From positions 32,074 to 96,073 of the forward strand of contig NZ_MPOH02000014.1 in NCBI RefSeq assembly GCF_001896135.2: a stretch of DNA of 64,000 nucleotides. The letters are read 5' to 3'. Made by a program: the position numbers and the translations under genes. This document shows, piece after piece, positions 47,269 to 56,176 of the stretch. Origin of the DNA: Streptomyces phaeoluteigriseus. GTDB lineage: Bacteria > Actinomycetota > Actinomycetes > Streptomycetales > Streptomycetaceae. Within the stretch, counting starts at the first letter, position 1. Each line of letters starts with the position of its first letter. The notes beneath the pieces are model-generated. The model saw nothing but the letters and a program-made list of their open reading frames with translations. It had not been told where the DNA came from and did no database searches.

Positions 47269-47775
47269 TCATGCGAGCTGCGTACGTGTCACGTTGACGA
47301 GTGGCTGGGCGAAGAAGCCGCCGTCGCTGAGCCCTTGCTCGATCTGATGCTCTGCTTCGAAGAAGCGGTTGTTGTTCAGGAGGACGCCGCCGAGGAAGGG
47401 CATGTGTATGGATCCGGATCCGTCGACGGGGAACGACCCTGAACTCGGGTCGATGGTGCCGTCGGTATTGAGCAGCCTGACGAAGATCGTCTCACCTGGC
47501 TGAATGGTGTTCTCGAGGTCCACGAGTGTGGAACTCGGCGTGACATTGACGGTGAGGCTGGAGAGTACTCCGTCGCTGACGAACCTGTCGTGGATCTCGT
47601 CGCGGAGATCCGGTTGAAGTGCCTTTCCTGCCGCGACGATCATGTTCAGCGACGGGATGCGCAGCAGGCTGGAGGCGTCGACTGGGTATTCGTGCGAAAA
47701 CGGTGTCACCGCGCCGGAGGCCTCGCGAACCTCCACGTTGACGACCTCGCCCAGTTCCAGTGAAGTGGTCGACAT
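47269..47775 (-). CDS. Small protein with two Wza-like (polysaccharide-export) repeats
   Basis: 168 residues with no signal peptide or membrane helix. The two halves are similar: an opening LGEVVNVEVRE / PGETIFVRLLN strand, a HEYPVDASSLLRIPSLN / GSFPVDGSGSIHMPFLG strand pair, then a helix and an S..TVNVTPSS / QPLVNVTRTQ closing strand. The PVD.SG.I.MP.LG...V pattern is that of the polysaccharide export (Poly_export/Wza) domain of outer-membrane secretins, unexpected in a Gram-positive cytosolic protein. AAGGAG lies five bases before the ATG. Function unknown; could be an assembly or scaffold protein using the same fold. Confidence 0.6.
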   Translation of the reverse strand: MSTTSLELGEVVNVEVREASGAVTPFSHEYPVDASSLLRIPSLNMIVAAGKALQPDLRDEIHDRFVSDGVLSSLTVNVTPSSTLVDLENTIQPGETIFVRLLNTDGTIDPSSGSFPVDGSGSIHMPFLGGVLLNNNRFFEAEHQIEQGLSDGGFFAQPLVNVTRTQLA

Positions 47776-48385
47776 GACAGCTCCTTGATGCGCTTGTCGG
47801 TTGGCTGGGGATTCCCGTCGGTCCGGCCGGCACAGCGAGCGGAACGCGTGACGAGTTCGTCCATGTCGACGGCCCACCTGCGGGATGGAGCCGAGGGACG
47901 CCTCCGCAGGCGCAGTGTGCGGCGCACGGGCCGGGATCACGGCCTCGCCACGGTCTGTACCTTCACGGGGCGAGAGGAGGACGAGCGAAGAGCGGATCGT
48001 CGGCGACGCCGTCCCGATCCAGCTGTTCTCTCAGGGTCTCGCAGCGTCTGTGGGGCCGCAACCCGGTGTCCACAGCGCCGAGTCCGCCGCCTTCACGCAC
48101 GCCAGCAGCACCGCGAGGGTCCAGCGGCGACGCAGGACGAACCGCCGTGACCGCGCTCACCCGCCTCGTGGTTCTCCCGGCCGCAGGTGTCCACGGCGCC
48201 GGTCGGTCCAGCCGCCGACCGAATGGTCACCGATGCCGGGACGGCGTCGGACACCACCCACGACCGTCGGACACCACCCACGACCGTCGGACACCACCCA
48301 CGACCTGGCCGGATCGTCCCGAGGCGTTTCGACAGACCTACACTGTGCGGGGAGAACGCGACGGGGGACGGGGCGGGTTGTGGGC
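47776..48385. other. Spacer with 20-bp triple repeat
   Basis: No convincing gene. Separates the divergent Wza-like and ankyrin/HEAT genes and contains the perfect 3 x 20 bp repeat at 48246-48305. Confidence 0.4.
48246..48305. repeat. Three perfect 20-bp tandem repeats
   Basis: GTCGGACACCACCCACGACC repeated three times without a mismatch, 80 bases upstream of the ankyrin/HEAT gene start. Confidence 0.95.
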
Positions 48386-49636
48386 ATGGGTGTGAGCAAT
48401 GCGACGGACGGCGAGTCCGCCCTGATCTCGGCGGTTCGGGTCGGGGACACCGCCCTGGTGAAGAGCCTCCTGCAAGAGGACAGTGATCCCGGTGTGCGGG
48501 AGGCCGCGTTCTGTCTCGCTGTTCGCACGTACGCCGGGCATATCGCCCAGCTGCTCCTCCAGTACGGCGCGGATGCCGGCCAATGCGGGCCGGACGAGCT
48601 GTTGCCGCTGCGCGAGGCGGTCGAATCGGGGTCGCCCGCGCTGGTCGAGGCGCTCCTGGACCACCGGATACGGGGCAGGTATCCCGCGTCCGAGCTGCTG
48701 GAGATGCGGGACCTCGCGCGCCACCGGCACGAGGTGGGGGCCGGAGCCGAACTGCGGCGTCGTACGGGCTCAAAGGAAGCGCTCGTCCGGACCCGGGTCC
48801 AGGACGACGAGTACTACCACGTCGACGAACTCACCCTCGGGGGGACGTCGGTGCGGGACGGACACGCGGCGATCCTCACGGACCTGGAGGAACTGCTCGG
48901 TATCCGCGCCTCGTTCGAGGAGCTGATGGCACGCGCCTTGCACCACCACCAGGACCACACCGCGTGGGGCCGGGCCACCATCCTGCTGGCGCACCGACGC
49001 GACCAGGACACCTGGGCGGCTGCCGCGGCTCTGCGTACGCATCCCGGGCCGTCGCACAGGTTGTTCGGTGCCGAGGTGCTGAGACTGACCCATCTCTTCG
49101 ACGACAGTGACGCGGATGCGTTCGCCGACCCTGCCCTGGACATCTTCACCGACTGGTCGAGGAAGGAGACGGACGTCGCCGTCCTCACCGAGGTGCTGAC
49201 CGCGCTCGGAGAGCACGCCGATGCGCGCGCCGACGAGGCTCTCCTGGCCCATGCCGGCCACCCCGACGGCGCGGTACGACGCACGGTGGCAGCCGGACTC
49301 GGCACCTGGAGCGAACTCCCCGGCTCTTCCGACGGTGTTCGTGAGGCGCTTCTGGTGCTGATGACGGACGCGGACACGGCGGTACGCCGGGAGGCCTGCT
49401 TCACGGTCGGACGGAGCAGGGACCGCGCTCCCGTACTCGCCGAGGCGATGGCCGCGCTGCTGGGCGACGAGGACCGTCAGGTACAGGTCGCCGCCGTGAT
49501 GGGGCTGGCCCTGCACGACGACGAGCGGTGCGTGGAAGCGGCCCGCCGACTCGGCCCGCAGCAGTCCGGCGTCCTTGCCGAGGAGCACCATCTTGACGCG
49601 GTGTGGCGCTACGAGTGGCGCCGCGACGGCCGCTGA
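48386..49636 (+). CDS. Ankyrin-HEAT repeat protein
   Basis: 416 residues, soluble, entirely helical-repeat. Residues about 8-95 show ankyrin-type repeats (ESALISAVRVGDTALVKSLLQ, AQLLLQYGADA, REAVESGSPALVEALLDH). Residues about 190-415 show HEAT-type repeats (ADEALLAHAGHPDGAVRRTVAAGL, DTAVRREACFTVGRS, DRQVQVAAVMGLALHDDE). The latter resemble Streptomyces adaptor proteins that pair with neighbouring enzymes. The ATG at 48386 is the first good start of the repeat region; an in-frame GTG six bases before is possible. Partner unknown. Confidence 0.8.
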   Translation: MGVSNATDGESALISAVRVGDTALVKSLLQEDSDPGVREAAFCLAVRTYAGHIAQLLLQYGADAGQCGPDELLPLREAVESGSPALVEALLDHRIRGRYPASELLEMRDLARHRHEVGAGAELRRRTGSKEALVRTRVQDDEYYHVDELTLGGTSVRDGHAAILTDLEELLGIRASFEELMARALHHHQDHTAWGRATILLAHRRDQDTWAAAAALRTHPGPSHRLFGAEVLRLTHLFDDSDADAFADPALDIFTDWSRKETDVAVLTEVLTALGEHADARADEALLAHAGHPDGAVRRTVAAGLGTWSELPGSSDGVREALLVLMTDADTAVRREACFTVGRSRDRAPVLAEAMAALLGDEDRQVQVAAVMGLALHDDERCVEAARRLGPQQSGVLAEEHHLDAVWRYEWRRDGR

Positions 49637-49641
49637 CCCCA

Positions 49642-50070
49642 TCAGGGGGCCACGCTCGCGTCGAAGTCCCCTGCGTCGCGGGAGGCGTACTTCGCCGGTC
49701 GGACACCGGGCAAGGGCGTCAGGGAGTGCAGGGCGTGGCGAGGGGCCTGCGGCGAGGAGCCGAACACGGCCGGCATCCCGACCAGGAGCAGACCCCCGGT
49801 GGCAGCCAGCGCCCCACCGGCGGGCGCGAGGACCAGGACACCCCAGGACGGTGCCGCTGTGAGCGCATGACACCGACGACGGGGGAGAGGAGGCCCGCGC
49901 GTCCCCAGCAGCATGGCGGCCGTATGACCCGGCCCCAGTCCGACCGGCAGCAGCGCGCCGAGGCCGGTCGTCGCCAGCCTCAGGGCGATGCGTTGCTGTT
50001 CGTGCGAGTTCGCCCCAGGACGGCCGAGTGCGAGGATTCCCCCCAGGACGGGCCGAGTGCGAGGGTACGT
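49642..50070 (-). pseudogene. Membrane-protein fragment
   Basis: A leftward open frame with near-complete G/C in third positions and hydrophobic segments (LRLATTGLGALLPVGLG, VLVLAPAGGALAATGGLLL, AVFG) but no start with a binding site. Probably the C-terminal remnant of an integral membrane protein. Nothing else is seen in 49637-50132. Confidence 0.3.
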
Positions 50071-50132
50071 ATCCGACCAGTACCGTCATGTCTGCTTTCC
50101 CTCCCAGGCACTACCAGGAACTCCGGGCATCC

Positions 50133-51641
50133 TCAGCGCTCTCGAACACCTCGCTCACGCAGCGGACGTGCGACGAACCGCCGCACCAGCGGCCAGACGA
50201 GAACCAGCACGATCACCGTGTAGACCGCGTAGGACACGGGTCCGCCCACCAGTCCCGACAGTTCGCCGCCGGACAGTTGCAGGGAGCGCCGTCCCTGCAG
50301 TTCGGCACGCGGGCCGAGGATGACGCCGAGGATCAGTGGCAGCACCGGCAGTCCGAACCGTCGCATCGCGAATCCGAGGAGTCCCAGAATCAGCAGCAGG
50401 AACAGGTCCAGGGGCTGCGCGTTGACGGCGTAGGCGCCCATCGACGCGAAGAACAGGATGCCCGCGTACAGATAGGGACGCGGAATGCGCAGCAGTCTCG
50501 CCCAGGTCGGCGCCAGCGGCAGATTCAGCAGGAGCAGCAGGAGATTGCCGACGAACAGGCTGGCGATCAGTACCCAGACCAGACTGGCCTCCCGCTCGAA
50601 CAGCAGCGGACCGGGCTGGATGCCGTACGACTGGAAGGCCGCCAGCATGACCGCCGCGGTGGCGTTCGTCGGCAGCCCGAGGGCCAGCATCGGGACCAGT
50701 GTGCCCGCCGCGGAGGCGTTGTTCGCCGCCTCGGGCCCGGCCACACCCTCGATCGCCCCCTTGCCGAACTCCTCCGGGTGCTTGGTCAGCCGCTTCTCCG
50801 TCGCGTACGACAGGAAGGTCGGGATCTCCGCGCCGCCGGCCGGAAGCGCACCGAACGGGAAGCCGAACGCGGTACCCCTCAGCCAGGGCTTCCAGGACCG
50901 CTTCCAGTCCTTCCTCCCCATCCACGGCCTGCCGACCGGGACGACCTCGACGGGCCTGCGCCGCAGGTGTGCGGCCACCCACAGCGCCTCGCCGACGGCG
51001 AAGACGGCGACGGCGACGACGACCACGTCGATGCCGTCGGCCAGCTGAGGGACGCCCAGCGTGAGCCGTTGCTGTCCGGACACCGCGTCGATGCCGACCA
51101 GGCCGATCGTCAGGCCCATCAGCAGCGAGACCAGACCGCGGATGCGTGAGGCGCCCAGCACGGACGTGACCGCGATGAAGGAGAGCAGCATCAGGGCGAA
51201 GTAGTCCGGCGCGCCCAGGCCGATCGCGAAGTCCACCACGATCGGGGTGACCAGCACCAGCAGCAGGGTGCCGATCGTGCCCGCCACGAAGGAACCGATC
51301 GCGGCGGTGGCGAGCGCCTGCGCCGCCCGGCCGGCCTTGGCCATCTTGTTGCCCTCGATGGCCGTCACCACCGAGGAAGACTCGCCGGGGGTGTTCAGCA
51401 GGATGGAGGTGGTCGATCCGCCGTACATGCCGCCGTAGAAGATGCCGGCGAACATGATGAACGCCTGTACCGGTTCCATGCCGTAGGTGATGGGCAGCAG
51501 CAGGGCCACGGTCATCGCCGGGCCGATGCCCGGCAGCACACCCACCGCGGTGCCGACCAGGACGCCGATCAGCGCCAGCAGCAGGTTCATCGGGGCTATG
51601 ACGTCCTCGAAGCCCTGCAGGAGGTTGTTCAGGTTGTCCAT
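50133..51641 (-). CDS. tctA: Tripartite tricarboxylate transporter, large permease TctA
   Basis: 502 residues, about twelve membrane helices. Family signature at the N-terminus: GVLVGTAVGVLPGIGPAMTV (about 26-45) followed by GIFYGGMYGGSTTSILLNTPGE. A second GLPTNATAAVM-type repeat lies in the C-terminal half, reflecting the internal duplication of TctA. The ATG at 51641 shares one base with the tctB stop (TGATG); a GTG one codon upstream is less likely. Last gene of tctCBA, transporting citrate-like carboxylates driven by an ion gradient (family knowledge). Confidence 0.93.
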   Translation of the reverse strand: MDNLNNLLQGFEDVIAPMNLLLALIGVLVGTAVGVLPGIGPAMTVALLLPITYGMEPVQAFIMFAGIFYGGMYGGSTTSILLNTPGESSSVVTAIEGNKMAKAGRAAQALATAAIGSFVAGTIGTLLLVLVTPIVVDFAIGLGAPDYFALMLLSFIAVTSVLGASRIRGLVSLLMGLTIGLVGIDAVSGQQRLTLGVPQLADGIDVVVVAVAVFAVGEALWVAAHLRRRPVEVVPVGRPWMGRKDWKRSWKPWLRGTAFGFPFGALPAGGAEIPTFLSYATEKRLTKHPEEFGKGAIEGVAGPEAANNASAAGTLVPMLALGLPTNATAAVMLAAFQSYGIQPGPLLFEREASLVWVLIASLFVGNLLLLLLNLPLAPTWARLLRIPRPYLYAGILFFASMGAYAVNAQPLDLFLLLILGLLGFAMRRFGLPVLPLILGVILGPRAELQGRRSLQLSGGELSGLVGGPVSYAVYTVIVLVLVWPLVRRFVARPLRERGVRER

Positions 51642-52174
51642 CACAGGATTCCTTGCAGCACACCGGCCGGGAGGTTCACACCGAGCCCGATCGCGAAGGC
51701 GTAGAACGTGGTGAGGGACAGCGTCACCGCGATCAGCAGATTGCGTACGTGGTGCCGGTTCCCGAGGGCGAAGGCCGTTCCCCAGAACAGCAGTGCGCCG
51801 CTGATAACCCAGCCGAGCCGTTCGATCAGCACCGCGTTCACCACGAACGCGCCGATCAGCAGCAGCACCGTGCGCCAGTCGATGCCCCGCGACAGGTCGA
51901 CGTCCTCGCCGGCCTCCGGTTCACCGTGACCGCCCCGGGCCACATCGACCGCGTACAGCACCGCGACCAGCAGGAGCAGTGCGCCCAGGAGCGAGGGGAC
52001 CGCGCGCGGTCCCACCGGGTCGGTGCTGCTGGTGACGTGCGGGATCCCGAGCCCGTCCACGAGCACCGCGGTGCCCAGCAGGGCGAGGAACGCGCACACA
52101 CCGTACTGTGCGCGGTCCTTGCCCTGCGGCGGACGGGCGTCCTCGACGCTCCGTTCGTCGGTCGGGGAGGTCAT
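51641..52174 (-). CDS. tctB: Tripartite tricarboxylate transporter, small permease TctB
   Basis: 177 residues, four membrane helices (about 26-44, 60-80, 102-135 as two, 148-172), the length and layout of TctB. A hydrophilic N-terminal 20 residues precede the first helix. The ATG at 52174 overlaps the tctC stop as ATGA and its own stop overlaps tctA, so the three genes are translationally coupled. Works as accessory membrane subunit with TctA. Confidence 0.85.
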   Translation of the reverse strand: MTSPTDERSVEDARPPQGKDRAQYGVCAFLALLGTAVLVDGLGIPHVTSSTDPVGPRAVPSLLGALLLLVAVLYAVDVARGGHGEPEAGEDVDLSRGIDWRTVLLLIGAFVVNAVLIERLGWVISGALLFWGTAFALGNRHHVRNLLIAVTLSLTTFYAFAIGLGVNLPAGVLQGIL

Positions 52175-53181
52175 GCCAGTCCGAGCTCTGTCAGCAGGTG
52201 GGCGACGGACTTGTCCTGCTCCTTCAGGAAGGAGCCGAACTCGTCGCCGGTGACGAAGGCGTCGGTCCAGCCGCGCTTGGTCAGCTCCGACTTCCACTGC
52301 TCCGAGTCGTGCATCTCGGTCAGGGAGTCGATCCAGGTCTTCTTCTGCTCGTCGGTGATCCCGGGAGGGGCGACGATGCCGCGCCAGTTGGTGAAGACCA
52401 GATCGATGCCGGAACTCCTGAGCGTGGGGGCGTCCTGCACGGCGTCGATGGGCTCCGCGCTGGTCACCGCCAGCACCCGCAGCTGCCCCGCCTCGATCTG
52501 GTCGAGGAACTCGCCGAATCCGCTGGCACCGAAGGCGACCTTGTCGCCCAGGACGGCGGGCAGCAGCTCGCCTCCGCCGTCGTATCCGACGTAGTTGACC
52601 TTCTTCGGTTCGATGCCGACGGCCTTCGCCAACTGCATGGGAAGCAGATGGTCCGGCCCGCCCGGTGACGAACCGCCGCCCACGGCCACCTTCCTCGGGT
52701 CCTTCTTCCAGGCGGTGACGAGATCGTCGATCGTCTTGTACGGGGAGTCCTTCGACACCACGATCGCGCCCGCCTCCTCGATCAGCTTGGCGATCGGCGT
52801 GGTGTCGGTGAGCGTCGCCGCCGACTTCGAGGTGTACGCGGCTCCGACGACGCCCAGCCCCATCTGCATGGCGAGCTTGCCGTTGCCCTTCTCGTTCACC
52901 AGGCGCTGCAGGCCCACGGTGCCGCCGGCCCCGGGCAGGTTGTAGACCTGCACCCCGGACGCCACCTCGGCATCCTGCATCACCTGGGCGACGGTCCGGG
53001 CGGTGACGTCGTACCCACTGCCCGGGGTGTTCGGCACCATCATCCGAAGACCGGTGACGGGCTTGCCGCTCCCGCTTCCACCCCCGGATTCCTCCTTCTG
53101 CGCGGTGGCGCCGCAGGCGCTCACGGCGAGCATCGACACGGTGGCAAGAGCGCCGAGAAATGCGGCTCTGCGAGTTCTCAT
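52171..53181 (-). CDS. tctC: Tripartite tricarboxylate transporter, substrate-binding lipoprotein TctC
   Basis: 336 residues. A lipoprotein signal ends at Cys23 (LAVSAC), followed by a Gly/Ser linker and the TctC/BugD-like binding domain: MMVPNTPGSGYDVTARTVAQ, VYNLPGAGGTVGLQRLV, GGGSSPGGPDHLLPMQLAK and FTNWRGIVAPPGI. First gene of tctCBA and divergent from the sensor kinase gene 98 bases away, so the control region is shared; the two-component system very probably activates this operon in response to a di- or tricarboxylate, as TctDE and CitAB do elsewhere. Confidence 0.93.
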   Translation of the reverse strand: MRTRRAAFLGALATVSMLAVSACGATAQKEESGGGSGSGKPVTGLRMMVPNTPGSGYDVTARTVAQVMQDAEVASGVQVYNLPGAGGTVGLQRLVNEKGNGKLAMQMGLGVVGAAYTSKSAATLTDTTPIAKLIEEAGAIVVSKDSPYKTIDDLVTAWKKDPRKVAVGGGSSPGGPDHLLPMQLAKAVGIEPKKVNYVGYDGGGELLPAVLGDKVAFGASGFGEFLDQIEAGQLRVLAVTSAEPIDAVQDAPTLRSSGIDLVFTNWRGIVAPPGITDEQKKTWIDSLTEMHDSEQWKSELTKRGWTDAFVTGDEFGSFLKEQDKSVAHLLTELGLA

Positions 53182-53278
53182 GGCTCATCTCTTTCGCTCG
53201 GGCGAGTCCGGCGCCATGATTGTGCGGTTCCGCGGACAGCCCGTCTGCCTTGTGTGGGCATTGAAGGTTGAGTTCATA

Positions 53279-54928
53279 GTGGTCGTTACGTCACGCCGCC
53301 ACACACTCGCCGGTGAGCTGCTGGTATTGCAGCTCGCCATCGTGGTGCTGGTGCTCGCCGCGGTCGCCGCGGTCTCGCTGGCGCAGTCGAAGGCGACGTT
53401 CGACCGGGTCGAGGGACGCCGGGTGACCGCCCTCGCCGAGGAGATGGCCGGAAACCCACTGCTGCGCACCCAGCTCCTCCGTCCCGCGCCCGCCGAGACC
53501 CTCGCGCCGCTGCTGCAGACCAGGCTGACCCAGTCGAACGTCACCTCCGTCACGGTCGCCGACGAACACGGCGAGATCGTCGCCGCCACCAATCCCACCC
53601 TGGTCGGGACGCGGCTGCCGGTGGACGGGCCCGGCGTCGCGAAGGCACGCGGCTGGTCGGGGGAGCTGCCGGTGGACGGGGTCCGTGAACTGGTCGCCCA
53701 GGTCCCGGTGCTCCGCGACGACGAGAACCACATCGGCGAGCACCTCGGTACGGTCATGATCGGACGGGCCTCACCGACGGTATGGCAGCGGCTCAGCGGC
53801 GCCTCGTCGTATCTGCTCGCCTACCTCGGCATCGCCAGCGTGCTCGGGGTCGCCGGATCATGGCTGCTGGCCCGGCGGATCAAGCGCCAGACCCTCGGTC
53901 TCGAACCACGCGAGATCGCGGGCCTCGCCGAGCACCGGGAGGCGATGCTGTTCGGGATCGCCGAGGGCGTGATCGCGCTCGACCCGCAGCTACGGCTCAC
54001 GCTGGTCAACGAGGTCGGTCACAGACTGCTCGACCTTCCCGAGGGCTGCGTCGGGATGAGCCTGGCCGACCTGGGGATCGAGGGCAGGCTGTACGACGTC
54101 CTGGCCGGGACCGGCGGTGAGCACGGTGCCGAGCGGCGTGACGAGGTGGTGGTGAGGCGGGGGCGGGTGCTGGTGATGAACCGGATGGACGTCACCAAGG
54201 ACGGCCGTCGGCTCGGTTCGGTGACGACGCTGCGGGACCGTACCGAGCTGGCCCAGCTCGAACGCGAACTGGGCTCGTTCCGCAGCAGCACCGAACTGCT
54301 GCGCGCGCAGGCCCACGAGTTCTCCAACCAGCTGCACACCATTTCCGGGCTCATCCAGATCGGCGAGCACGACGAGGTCGTACGTTATGTCCGCGCCCTG
54401 CGAAAGCACCGTGAGTCGCTCGACCTGACGCTCACCAGCCGGGTCCGCGACCGGGCCGTCGCCGCGCTGCTCATGGCCAAGTCCGCGCTGGCGGCGGAGC
54501 GCAGGGTCCAGCTGCGGATCTCGGAACTCACGGCCCTGGACCGCCTGGAGCCGACGGACTCCGCGGACGTGGCGACGGTGCTCGGCAATCTCGTCGACAA
54601 CGCCCTCGACGCCGCCGCGGCCCCGGAGCACGCGGACGACGCCTGGGTCGAGGTCGAGCTGCGCCAGGACACATCGAGCGTGGAGATCGTGGTGCGTGAC
54701 TCGGGCCCGGGCGTGGCGCCCGAGCTGGCGCAGGAGGTGTTCTCCCGCGGCTTCACCACAAAGGCCGCGCAGGGCGGCGATCGGGGTATCGGCCTGGCGC
54801 TCACCCGGCTGGTCTGCACGCGCAGAGGCGGTGAGGTGTCGGTGGCGCACACACAGCCCGGCGCCACGTTCACCGCCCGGATGTCCGTGGGTCAGCGCAC
54901 CGATCGTGAGACGGAGGAAGTCCGGTGA
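53279..54928 (+). CDS. CitA/DcuS-type sensor histidine kinase
   Basis: About 549 residues. Membrane helix about 12-36, an extracytoplasmic PAS-like citrate/dicarboxylate sensor (about 37-175; SNVTSVTVADEHGEIVAATNP), second helix about 180-198, a cytoplasmic PAS (about 215-320), then dimerisation and ATPase regions: phospho-acceptor His in AQAHEFSNQLHTI, N-box VLGNLVDNALDAA, G-boxes DSGPGVAP and RGIGLALT. The start is uncertain: GTG 53279 keeps the usual short N-terminus; TTG 53261 is an alternative. It overlaps the response regulator gene by four bases (GTGA). Divergent from tctCBA. Confidence 0.9.
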   Translation: MVVTSRRHTLAGELLVLQLAIVVLVLAAVAAVSLAQSKATFDRVEGRRVTALAEEMAGNPLLRTQLLRPAPAETLAPLLQTRLTQSNVTSVTVADEHGEIVAATNPTLVGTRLPVDGPGVAKARGWSGELPVDGVRELVAQVPVLRDDENHIGEHLGTVMIGRASPTVWQRLSGASSYLLAYLGIASVLGVAGSWLLARRIKRQTLGLEPREIAGLAEHREAMLFGIAEGVIALDPQLRLTLVNEVGHRLLDLPEGCVGMSLADLGIEGRLYDVLAGTGGEHGAERRDEVVVRRGRVLVMNRMDVTKDGRRLGSVTTLRDRTELAQLERELGSFRSSTELLRAQAHEFSNQLHTISGLIQIGEHDEVVRYVRALRKHRESLDLTLTSRVRDRAVAALLMAKSALAAERRVQLRISELTALDRLEPTDSADVATVLGNLVDNALDAAAAPEHADDAWVEVELRQDTSSVEIVVRDSGPGVAPELAQEVFSRGFTTKAAQGGDRGIGLALTRLVCTRRGGEVSVAHTQPGATFTARMSVGQRTDRETEEVR

Positions 54929-55602
54929 TCGACGTACTGGTTGTCGAGGACGACTTCATGGTGGCGCGGATCCACCGCGGATTCGTCGACGGTGTCGAGG
55001 GCTTCCGCGTGGTCGGATCGGCGGACTGCGGGGAGAAGGCGCTCGCCGCCGCCGCCGAGCTGCAACCCGACCTGGTGCTGCTCGACCTCTATCTGCCCGA
55101 CATATTCGGACTGGACGTCATCCCCGGACTGCGGATGGTGGCCCAGGACTGCGATGTGCTGGTGATCAGCGCCGCCCGCGAGGCAGAGGCGGTCCGGGGC
55201 GCCGTCCGCCAGGGCGTGGTCGACTACCTTCTGAAGCCCTTCGACGCCGACGACCTCAGGGACCGGCTGGAACACTACAGCGCCCGGCGCGGCAATCTGC
55301 ACGCCGCCGTGGTCAGCGGGCAGGCCGACGTGGACCGCGCGCTGGGGCGGGCGGCGGCATCGACGCTGACGTCCGCTCTGCCGAAGGGCATGAGCGTGGA
55401 GACCGCGGAGCTGGTCCGACGCGCACTGCGCGCGGCTGACGGAACGCTGTCCGCGGCCGAGTGCGCGACGAAGGTCGGCATCTCGCGCGTCAGCGCGCGC
55501 CGCTACCTCGAATACCTCAGTGTCACGGGCCAGGCGGAGGTGTCGCTGCGCTACGGGCAGGCGGGCCGCCCCGAGCGCCGCTACCACTGGCAGGCCCGAT
55601 GA
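54925..55602 (+). CDS. CitB/DpiA-type response regulator
   Basis: 225 residues: an N-terminal receiver (acidic EDD 8-10, phospho-acceptor Asp54 in VLLDLYLPD, Lys in LLKPFDADD about 108) and a C-terminal helix-turn-helix domain typical of the CitB subgroup (AAECATKVGISRVSARRYLEYL, then a RPERRYHWQ wing). The GTG at 54925 overlaps the kinase stop. Likely switches on tctCBA. A long hairpin follows about 100 bases downstream. Confidence 0.92.
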   Translation: MIDVLVVEDDFMVARIHRGFVDGVEGFRVVGSADCGEKALAAAAELQPDLVLLDLYLPDIFGLDVIPGLRMVAQDCDVLVISAAREAEAVRGAVRQGVVDYLLKPFDADDLRDRLEHYSARRGNLHAAVVSGQADVDRALGRAAASTLTSALPKGMSVETAELVRRALRAADGTLSAAECATKVGISRVSARRYLEYLSVTGQAEVSLRYGQAGRPERRYHWQAR

Positions 55603-55699
55603 GGAGCAGGCGGGGAGGGCGGGGGAGGGCGTGGACGGTCAACTACTTCCCGAGGGAAATCGGTCCTCCGTCAGGGCGGAGCGGTTCACCGTTGGCGGG

Positions 55700-55749
55700 C
55701 ACCGGGGGTGGGACAAGGCCCCGTTGTGAACCTCGCCCCACCCCCGGTG
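55700..55749. terminator. Bidirectional terminator between response regulator and small ORF
   Basis: A perfect 13-bp stem (55700-55712 with 55737-55749) with a 24-base loop lies between a rightward gene ending at 55602 and a leftward gene ending at 55761. Confidence 0.65.
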
Positions 55750-55760
55750 TTCCGCCACTG

Positions 55761-55931
55761 TCAGCGTCTGCGGCCCGACCAACCACTCCCGATCCCCGCG
55801 ACGTGCAGGGCCAGGAGCATCAGGCCGAGCAGCATGACGTTCGAGGAAGTGAACACATCGTTCGTCGAGATCTCGGCAGCGTTGATCAGGAACGCGATGA
55901 AGAAGAGTACTGCTGCGGCTATACCAAGCAT
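55761..55931 (-). CDS. 56-residue small membrane protein
   Basis: A short leftward gene starting MLGIAAAVLFFIAFLINAAE and ending GIGSGWSGRRR. Two hydrophobic helices (about 3-18 and 32-46) flank a polar turn (STNDVFTSSN), with a basic C-terminus. GAGAGGAA lies eight bases before the ATG and the gene is followed by a strong hairpin. This form of tiny two-helix protein is recurrent in Streptomyces genomes; function unknown. Its codon use is less extreme than average (GCA, GTA, AAC), and it is easily missed because of its size. Confidence 0.7.
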   Translation of the reverse strand: MLGIAAAVLFFIAFLINAAEISTNDVFTSSNVMLLGLMLLALHVAGIGSGWSGRRR

Positions 55932-56176
55932 GGAGCGGTTCCTCTCGAAAGGGTGAGGCCCGTATGCCCCCGTATCCCTTCGGCAAGCCTCGGCCTGTCA
56001 GAGGGAATTGCTGCTGTCCGTCGTCCGGTGCCTGTCCTGGACGGGACCGTCGGACTGTCGGACTGCGGGGTGCCGATAGCGGGCTTCAGTGATCCGGTCG
56101 GGGGTGCACGGCGCCCCGGGTGCCCGGGTGCCCGGGTGTCCGGTTCGCCGGAGGCTCGGCCCCGGGGAGAACGGGC

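Noticed and set aside
55639..55986. A 115-codon minus frame near the response regulator
   Set aside because: It lies out of frame over the real 56-codon membrane protein gene and the terminator hairpin.
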